64,000 bases of DNA, from positions 38,657,012-38,721,011 of the forward strand of contig NC_074719.1 of the NCBI RefSeq assembly GCF_947242115.1, written 5' to 3'. The notes under the pieces were generated by a model, which worked only from the letters and a program-made list of their open reading frames with translations, was not told where the DNA came from and did no database searches. The translations under genes were made by a program, and so were the position numbers. Shown piece by piece: positions 57,190-64,000 of the stretch (position 1 is its first letter; each line of letters starts with the position of its first letter). The DNA is from Biomphalaria glabrata. Taxonomy: Eukaryota > Mollusca > Gastropoda > Planorbidae.

Positions 57190-58670
57190 CTAGATAACGA
57201 AAAGAACTAACCAATGAGCTAGCACAGGTGTTCAAAATACTCTTTCAGGCTTCACTTAACCAGGGCAGAGTTCCAAAGGACTGGAAAGAAGCTAATGTCA
57301 CCCCCCCCCCCTATTTAAAAAAGAAGAAAAATCTGACACATGAAACTACAGACCAGTATCACTTTCCAGCATCACATGTAAAATCCTAGAACACATAATA
57401 TGTAGTAATATCATAAACCACTTAGACAAACATAATGTCCTTACTCCATACCAACATGGCTTTGGGAAATATAGATCATGTGAAACACAACTAATAGGAC
57501 TAATTGAAGATTTTTCAAAAGGTTTAGATAATAGTGAGCAAATAGATGCTATCATACTAGATTTTTCCAAGGCTTTTGCAAAGTTCACCACCATAGTTTG
57601 CTTAAAAAACTAAAATATTTTTGCATTGATGGTCCATTGCATCAGTGGATTATAGATATTCTGATAGGAAGAGAACAAACTGTAACAATAAATGGCTCCA
57701 AATCAACACCGATAACAGTAAACTCAGGCGTAACTCAAGGAACAGTCTTAGGTCCATTACTATTTTTAATTTATATAAATGATTTATAAAATTGCATTAG
57801 TCAGATTATTTGCAAACGATTGCTTAATATATAGAACAATAAAAACAACACAAGACACAGAAATTTTATAAAGAGAATTAGATGAATTACAGAAATGGGA
57901 ATCAAATTGGAGCATGTCTTTCCTCTCAGAAAAATGTCAGTTATTAAGAGTAACAAAAAAACTAAAACAAATTAATTCCACTAATCTTATTCATGGTAAA
58001 CCAGTAACACAGACTAAAAATGCAAAATACCTAGGTCTTATAATAAATGAAAAACTGTCATGGAATCCCCATATTGATGAAGCTATCAAAAAATCAAACA
58101 AAGCATTAGGGTTTATTAAAAGAAATATATATAAATCAAATAAGAACATAAAACTAAAATGTTAAAATAATAGAATATGCATCCTCTGTTTGGGACCATT
58201 CAACTTAAGAGAAAACATTAAGAAACTGGAACAGAAACAAAATAGAGCAGTGAGATTCATAACAAACGAATATGCACATTTGACTAGAGTAACACCTTTA
58301 GTAAAATCAATTAATTTAGAAAACCTTTAGGATAGAAGACTTAAAAGTAAAGTAGCAACTATACATAAAACACTGAACCATAATCTTCAAATACAAAAAC
58401 AAAATTTAATAAAAAATACTCTGAAAGACACAAAGATGAAGTCACATTCCTCGTCCCATATGCTAGGACAAATTTGTACAAATACTCCTTCTTCCCTAGT
58501 GCTATTAGAGCATGGAATGGGTTGCCTGAGCTAGCCAAGAAAACCAGTGACTTGGCAGAATGTAAGTCATTGGTTAAAATGCAAGACTAAATGCATGACG
58601 CGTAGGACGTAATCATCTTTTTTTTTTGAAGTAACGTCTGTATCATATAAGATAAGCAGATAAGATAAGA
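57190..58670 (+). mobile_element. Jockey/CR1-like LINE, 5'-truncated reverse transcriptase and 3' end
   Basis: The best LINE copy in the window. In order: RVPKDWKEANVTP, NYRPVSL, KILEHIICSNII, HGFGKYRSCETQL, DAIILDFSKAF (motif A), VNSGVTQGTVLGPLLF and LIYINDL (motif B region), RLFANDCLIYRT (motif C, with Asn in place of the second-last Asp of FADD), EKCQLLRVTKK, AKYLGLIINEKLSW. It then has a decayed C-terminal end (AWNGLPELAKK-like) and tail CTTTTTTTTTTGAAGTAACG, with GATAA repeats. Frame shifts and stops occur after 57787 and after 58165, so it is inactive. No endonuclease is present; 5' truncation is typical of target-primed insertion. Confidence 0.87.
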
Positions 58671-58689
58671 ACTGTTTGGAAGACCTGGA

Positions 58690-59560
58690 GCGACACAAGT
58701 GTTAAGTAGAACTTGTAGAACTTAAGACATTACTGCCTGTGACTTGATAGCGGAACTCCATGTCTAACTATTTGTCTGTAGCTGTAACTAAGTACATCGA
58801 CTTTTATTACATCCTTCCTTTCGCTGAGTGCTTGCATTAGAGTTACTCCAATATCAAGTCCAGTCCACTCTATTACGTTGTCCAGCTTGCTTATCTTTGA
58901 ACTTCCCTTTCTATGCACTTCCTCCAATGTATCTTGAAGAGTCACATTTTTTACAACCTGGCCAAACCAGCTGAGCTTTCGTTTTTTCTCACTATTCAGG
59001 TATTTCCCCTTTTGCCAGCCTGAGGGTTGACTTGTAATATTACAAACTCATTTATTTTATTTTCCTGGTATCTGATACCCAACATTTCTGTGTAGGATTT
59101 AATCTCAAAGGCTTGAATTCTTCTTTCAGCCTCAGCATTCAGTGTCCACCTTTCATAGCCATATAGGAGTACAGAGACCACTTGCGAAGAATACAGCATT
59201 AATTTTACAAAGAAGCTGACATACTCTTCCAGATTTTCCACAGTTTGCTCATGGCAGCAGATACCCAAATTAAACGGGGTTTTATCTCTTTTATTGATCC
59301 TTAATCTCTAGTTACGTTTGACCCTAAGTATTTAAATGAGTCAACTTCTTCTTATGTTTGGTAATTTAACTGTATTCAACATCTCGTACTATCTCCACTT
59401 GTATTTTCCTCTTTTTTTTTGCCACTTATTTCCATACCAACTGCTCTAGCTACAGTGTCCAGTTTTGAAGCAAAATCTTGTACCTGGCCTGCATTTTCTC
59501 CAATAAATATATACCATCTGCAAACCTGAGATAGGAAATAGGTCACTACACATATATGGG
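58690..59560 (-). mobile_element. LINE reverse-transcriptase fragment, second family
   Basis: Minus strand: DFASKLDTVARAVGMEISGK near 59470, SFKYLGS near 59330, VVSVLLYGYERWTLNAEAER near 59160, VTLQDTLEEVHRKG near 58940. This is the thumb and C-terminal region of a different LINE family from its neighbour. It is broken by several stops and frame shifts. Confidence 0.65.
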
Positions 59561-59720
59561 AAGCAAAGTGACACCTCTAGGCGAGTGTATGGCGGAAAAT
59601 ACCGCTCCGCCTACAAAAATCAGTGTCTATCAGGCTGTCATTCTCTCAACCTTTCTATATTGATCCGATACTTGGACACTATACAGAAAGCAAAAAAGAC
59701 TTATTGAATGCTCACAACAA
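59515..59720 (+). mobile_element. LINE fragment (thumb region), third piece
   Basis: Plus strand reads KISVYQAVILSTFLY, then SDTWTLYRKQKRLIE, matching the LxVYRAVVLPTLLYGxETWT motif of invertebrate LINEs. Only about 35 codons are recognisable. Confidence 0.45.
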
Positions 59721-60326
59721 AAATGATTGTTCTGTATCATGAACACAAGGTAAAAAGACCCACCACAAACTGCAATGTTCTTAGACAGTATATTGGGACT
59801 TATTGGAATCTGTTTTTGTTACGAAAATGTGTGGTATCCTTGATGTTCAAATTTGGTTTAAGCTCCTCGTTTGTGGATATTTCAATAATCTGCCTCTGTA
59901 TTAGTAAGGATTCATGTGTGATTGGGATCTGAATATGTCCACTCAAAAAGGTTCCAATCCCAGTCGAGAATGTTTAAGTTAAGCATGTCTTCTAATCTTT
60001 GGATAAGTTCAAAATAGAGTACTATTTATTAGACCAATTAAGTGAGGGGCGAGATTTACTATTATTAAAACTATCCGATTGGATAATCTGGCTTTTAGCT
60101 AAGATGTTCTCTTAATTCTATACAACTTTCATCTTTCTGTGTACCCCCTAAAGTCGACTTGCGGACCTCTGGAGATCCCCGTTCCACAGTTTGAGAACCG
60201 GTGCTTTATACTCACTTATGTGACAAATTATAGTGGAGCTAATTTGACGCAATTACTACTTACTTAGATTCTCCTGCGCCGTACTGCGTACAGGGTGGCT
60301 AGCCTCTCCAGTGATCGGTCTTAGAT
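59721..60326. other. Intergenic, nothing recognised
   Basis: No ORF with recognisable similarity and no repeat family identified. Confidence 0.4.
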
Positions 60327-61420
60327 CAGTGATGCTCAACCTAATTCGACCTGCGGGCCATTTTAATTTCCGACGCTCGTATTGCGCGTCACATGAGCGA
60401 AAAGGTACAAAAACAAAATGAAATTGACCTGAAACTATTTGAGTAGAATATAAACTTTAAAATCTTGTACTTACATTAAGTAATTAATTAATCCCTCAAA
60501 AGCTACGGTTTGCGGGCTTTTTCAGTGCACGGACCAAAAGGTTTGGAACTCACTCCCAATTGATCTCAGACAGACAACATGCTACACCACTTTTAAGAAG
60601 AATATTAAGACATATTTGTTTAAAACTTTTTTAGATTAGTTCTTGAATGCTAATGTCATGTTTGTGTTTGTAATGTTATTACAGCGCCTTGAGCCTACAT
60701 TTTGTTGTTACAAGCGCTTTATAAATAAAATTATTATTATTATTATTATTTATTAATTGGCTATTTGAAGTTAATCTGTTTCAAGCGTCAGAAAAAGGTT
60801 TAATTTATCTACTTAAAATGTGAGCAACATTGTAGCTAGCTTTGCCACCGATTCATTTTCTTAATTATTTTTTTGGGAATATTTGGGAATCTGTTTCAAG
60901 CGTCAGAAAAAGGTTTAATTTATCTACTTAAAATGTGAGCAACATTGTAGCTAGCTTTGCCACCGATTCATTTTCTTAATTATTTTTTTTGGGAATATTC
61001 CTATCCTCCAATCTCTAGGCTTAGTTTAACAATCTTTTATTTGCTGCTCAAACCAAGAATGCCGCCATATTTGTCTTATTATGCCGTTTATATATTGTTT
61101 GTTTTTAAAACAGCGACACTTTCTTTACAAATCAAATATATTGCTTTATTATCCAGTTCCACAAAAAAAGCATAGACTCGTTCACTTTTCCAGATAGATT
61201 CTACATTCAGAGTCCCATTTCATAAACGTACAAATGTTAAAGGTCATGATACCAATCCGTCAGAGAAAAATTGACGCCCCAACGTAGGTAAAGATACATT
61301 TTTCAACCTTTTTTTTTTTTTGAGGGTGATTTTTTACACTTTGTGCCTACATTTCGGCTAGCCGGATGGAACTACGTCGTGGGCCAATGTGGCCCACGGG
61401 CCGTAGTTTGGGCATCACTG
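60327..61420. mobile_element. Non-autonomous hAT element, family of 49846, opposite orientation
   Basis: Ends CAGTGATGCTCAACCTAATT and its complement-type right end TTTGGGCATCACTG. Near-perfect 8-bp target duplication GTCTTAGA / GTCATAGA. The interior (about 60960-61080) matches 50220-50340 in reverse. Longer because of an inserted LINE tail (60490-60752) and a tandem duplication of about 118 bp (60775-60891, 60893-61010). Confidence 0.82.
60490..60752 (+). mobile_element. LINE 3' tail nested in the hAT element
   Basis: Reads VWNSLPIDLRQ-like coding followed by TTFKKNIKTYLFKTFLD and stop, then a 3' UTR with CAGCGCCTTGAGCC and CAAGCGCTTTATAAATAAAA, then (ATT)n. This is the standard 3' end of a CR1/L2-like LINE. 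Confidence 0.6.
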
Positions 61421-61534
61421 GTCATAGATGACTTCCAGCTGGCGCCCACTGATTTTAGGTCTTCTAAGACGGTGCGACGCCATTTTATATGTGGACGCCT
61501 CGTTTTCACTTTTCGGCTTCTATGCAATGGCTGA

Positions 61535-61850
61535 CTTCACTAAACTTGTCTCGGCCTATCTTAAGAAAATGTCTCGCGAATATCTACAACGTTCTGTCAC
61601 GCGCCTCAAACTAATGAAGAATTACTTGAGGTCAATAATTCTCAAAGATAGATTGAAACATTTGGTAATTCTTGCTATTGAGCGTGATCTATGTAGGAAG
61701 CAGAATTCTTATGATATACTCTATGACTTCGCTACACGCAAGGATCGTGTAGTAATTATGTGCTTAGTAAAGAATGAATAAAATGCAAAGACGAATATAT
61801 TTTCTAATACAAACTATTAATTTTCACTTATTATCCGTATCCCTACCCAA
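61535..61850 (+). mobile_element. hAT transposase C-terminal fragment (hATC)
   Basis: Frame 61428-61781 includes VTRLKLMKNYLRSIILKDRL, then KHLVILAIERDLCRKQNS, then YDILYDFATRKDR and stop: the hAT dimerisation region, uninterrupted. The 3' flank matches 33020-33110 (TTCACTTATTATCC, CCTACCCA). The upstream part of the ORF is unrelated to transposase, so this is a fragment. Confidence 0.7.
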
Positions 61851-61924
61851 TTGGTGACTTGATCTCGGTGTGTTATTCCTTGGATTCTTCTCAAACCATC
61901 GCTGAGCTACATTTAATCTCTTTA

Positions 61925-62300
61925 CAAACTTTCTTATCTTATCGTATCTTATCTTATATAATACAAACATTACTTCAAAAAAGAAGATAATTACGTCTTT
62001 CGCGTCATGCATTTAGTCATGCATATTAACCAATGACTTAATGACTTCTGCCAAGTCACTAGTTTTCCTGGCTAGGTCAGGCAACCCATTCCATGCTCTA
62101 ATAGCAATAGGGAAGAATGAGCATTTGTACAAATTTGTCCTAGCATATGGAACGAGGAATGTGCCTTTATCTTTGTGTCTTTCTGCGTATTTTATTAGAT
62201 TTTGTTTTTGTATTTGAAAATTATGGTTCAGTGTTTTATGTATAATGGCTACTTTACTTTTAAGTCTTCTATCTGAAGGCTTTCTAAATTTAGTGATTAA
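61925..62300 (-). mobile_element. Jockey/CR1-like LINE 3' fragment
   Basis: Intact short frame with DRRLKSKVAIIHKTLNHNFQ, then GTFLVPYARTNLYKCSFFP, then AWNGLPDLARKTSDLAE, and 3' tail ACTTCAAAAAAGAAGATAAT with TATCTTATC repeats. It abuts the duplicated GPCR ectodomain remnant on its right. Confidence 0.78.
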
Positions 62301-62410
62301 AAAAACTGACTGGACATATGTTAACATTTCTAACGCTGAACCGCTTTTTCAGACAGCAGTGATCTTCTGACTAACCGTTCAGATAGTGAAGAACTTTATG
62401 AATGACTTGC
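62301..62410 (+). pseudogene. Remnant of the GPCR ectodomain module
   Basis: ACTGACTGGACATATGTTAA, then CATTTCTAACGCTGAACCG, then TTTTTCAGACAGCAGTGATC and TTCAGATAGTGAAGA align with 62751-62860 in the GPCR gene (ACTGATTGGAAACCTGTTAA etc.). Read with one frame change it gives VNISNAEPLF, SDSSDLLTNRSDSEELYE and then a stop. It is a partial duplicate of the ectodomain coding sequence, cut on the left by a LINE. Confidence 0.65.
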
Positions 62411-62584
62411 ACGTCTTGCACACATAGGTAGCCAATAGGACAATCATAGTATTGAGGATCTTGGTTACAAGGTTAATTGATTTGTTTGTCCAGATAAGTC
62501 GTAGAATGCATGCATAATATTTAACTTTTAAGTAAAGAAAGTTCAATACATTTTAACTATTCATTTTTTTCAGACTAAATCGCT

Positions 62585-64000
62585 ATGAATTTCTTACAAG
62601 AAATACTATTGAATATCACAATGTCCTTTGCATTTTTGAGAAATCTTAGCAACGAAATTCAAGGGAAATTCATTAACATTTCTAATGATGCACCACTTTT
62701 CTCAGGCAGAACTGATTGGAAACCTGTCAACATTTCTAATGATGATCCACTTTTCTTAGGCAGAACTGATTGGAAACCTGTTAACATTTCTAATGATGCA
62801 CGACATTTTTCAGACAGACCTGACCTTTTGAGTAACAGTTCAGATACTGAAGATCTCAATCTTGTCAGTTTGATCAATTTTAAAAAGTACATCAACAAGC
62901 TTGTGGAACTTTCGTATGCTCATGTCAGCGAAGTTTTTCAGTACTTCAAATTTGCTTTGAATTTTTCCTTTTTGACGATTTGGTTTACCGATAAAATGGG
63001 ACGATTTATACGTGAGAATAACGGGAACTCTAATTCAACTGTGTCACAAGATAGGAATCGTTGGTTGGATGAAGAGGAAGTAATTTGTGACTTACAATTT
63101 TATAACGAACTTGTCTCCCTTACTTCAAGAATATTAATAGAGGTTATGAAGTGTTTTCTTAATCCAGCGCTGGCGACCATTGGTTTCACTCTGAACGTTG
63201 TATGCGTGATGATACTGAGAGAAGATGGATTTAATAAGCCTTCAAATATACTTTTACTTGGCCTTGTGACTTCCGCATGTTTTCTCCAGATTTCAGTATT
63301 GAATATTCCTGAGATCTACGTATATATGTCAGGGAAGAAACCTTATCAATACAATAAACACATTTGCTTTAAGCAAGGCTCTCAAGTACTGCTCACACTT
63401 AAACAAATATTTCACTTTTTCGGAAGCTGGGGAGAGATTGTTTTCACCCCCATGTACACTCTGATCACCATCGAGAGACTGCTGGCGGTGTTCAAGCCTA
63501 TGACTTTTAGAACCCTTGTAACGAAACGAAACGTCATCATTGCCATTGTCTTTGTCTATGTATTGTGGCTGCCCTGGGTTGTTTTTAAGGTATATTTTGT
63601 GCACTTTGTGGACAGTATAACGATGGAAAACTATCATATTGAAAAGAATTTAGAGTTTCTGACTAGTCTTATGAAATGGATATATCAGATTATGAATGCG
63701 CAAATGGCCAATGGCATTATTAATAAATTCTTACAATTAATTATCGTCTTTTTCGGGAACGTCGCTATTGCCGTCAAGATCAAGCTGGCGCTAATGAAAA
63801 GAACAAAGTTAACATCTGAATCCAGAAACGAGCGATGGTCAAAACAGACTACAAAAACTCTGTTGGTCACATGCCTGGCACATTCCAGCGCTGAGATTCT
63901 CTCTATCTCATTGATGTATGTTGTTCACTTCTATTTTGACCTGTACAACTCTGACGCAGTGTATCTTATCGCTGTGGATTTCTTCAATCTGTCCTATCTC
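62585..64000 (+). CDS. Rhodopsin-like GPCR with repeated N-terminal ectodomain, 3' end outside window
   Basis: Open frame of 472 codons from the ATG at 62585 to the window edge with no stop; an in-frame TAA at 62576 supports this start. A TTTTTTCAG acceptor at 62565-62573 suggests a 5' UTR intron. Residues 1-185 form an unusually long extracellular part, with three 18-residue repeats (31-48, 49-66, 67-84) starting NISND and each holding an N-glycosylation sequon. TM1 begins near residue 190 (NPALATIGFTLN), followed by GFNKPSN, TM2 with NIP and GKKP, TM3 ending IERLLAVF (Glu297-Arg298), TM4 with LWLPWVVF, a long second loop, TM5 (QLIIVFFGNVAIAVK), a basic third loop, TM6 (TTKTLLVTCLAHSSAE), and TM7 starting at the edge. 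It belongs to the same family as the receptor at 30011. TM2 lacks the usual Asp and DRY is ERL. Ligand unknown; a chemosensory role is inferred. Confidence 0.88.
   Translation, partial: MNFLQEILLNITMSFAFLRNLSNEIQGKFINISNDAPLFSGRTDWKPVNISNDDPLFLGRTDWKPVNISNDARHFSDRPDLLSNSSDTEDLNLVSLINFKKYINKLVELSYAHVSEVFQYFKFALNFSFLTIWFTDKMGRFIRENNGNSNSTVSQDRNRWLDEEEVICDLQFYNELVSLTSRILIEVMKCFLNPALATIGFTLNVVCVMILREDGFNKPSNILLLGLVTSACFLQISVLNIPEIYVYMSGKKPYQYNKHICFKQGSQVLLTLKQIFHFFGSWGEIVFTPMYTLITIERLLAVFKPMTFRTLVTKRNVIIAIVFVYVLWLPWVVFKVYFVHFVDSITMENYHIEKNLEFLTSLMKWIYQIMNAQMANGIINKFLQLIIVFFGNVAIAVKIKLALMKRTKLTSESRNERWSKQTTKTLLVTCLAHSSAEILSISLMYVVHFYFDLYNSDAVYLIAVDFFNLSYL

Overview
The window looks like nuclear DNA of a heterobranch gastropod, most likely a planorbid freshwater snail (Biomphalaria/Bulinus type). 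This is inferred from AT-rich sequence, short exons in long introns, snail-type tRNA-derived SINEs, many TAGATCT-rich stretches and intron-poor molluscan chemosensory-type GPCR genes. No bacterial features (operons, ribosome binding sites, CRISPR) are present. All calls come from reading the sequence by eye; no database search was run.

Five host genes can be supported. (1) A class I SAM-dependent O-methyltransferase on the minus strand (313-4926, five exons, C-terminus off the left edge), with the COMT/CCoAOMT nucleotide and metal-binding residues intact. (2) A seven-exon plus-strand gene (12881-24756) that begins with a THAP zinc finger and ends with a cysteine-rich finger resembling the C-terminal domain of piggyBac transposases, with no transposase core between them. 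(3) An intron-less rhodopsin-like GPCR on the minus strand (30011-31066). (4) A two-exon minus-strand gene (38508-40316) for a small secreted or membrane glycine/alanine-rich protein of the IFI6/IFI27 (ISG12) family, with a 32-copy, 45-bp minisatellite starting about 200 bp upstream of its ATG. (5) A second, related GPCR on the plus strand (62585 to beyond 64000), with a long N-terminal ectodomain holding three 18-residue repeats.

The rest is dominated by mobile-element material. 6381-10480 is a young LTR element carrying only a gag-type ORF. There are hAT elements and hAT-type MITEs with 8-bp target duplications at 15315-18158, 16318-16498, 24096-24349, 49846-50586, 51239-51461 and 60327-61420. 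Three SINE families are scattered through. Many 5'-truncated LINE pieces occur, the best being a Jockey/CR1-like reverse transcriptase at 57190-58670. A solo LTR lies at 37143-37553. Several insertions are nested: a MITE in an hAT, in a SINE and in a LINE.

The window is also rich in minisatellites: 41 bp at 21.9 kb, 32 bp at 28.5-29.6 kb, 45 bp at 40.5-42.0 kb, 21 bp at 52.7-54.4 kb, and 22 bp plus 25/26 bp at 55.0-55.6 kb. A nearly pure pyrimidine tract runs from 43.3 to 44.2 kb. Most long open frames between 40 and 56 kb are by-products of these repeats, not genes. The genes do not form a shared pathway. The two GPCRs belong to one family and suggest a dispersed receptor cluster.
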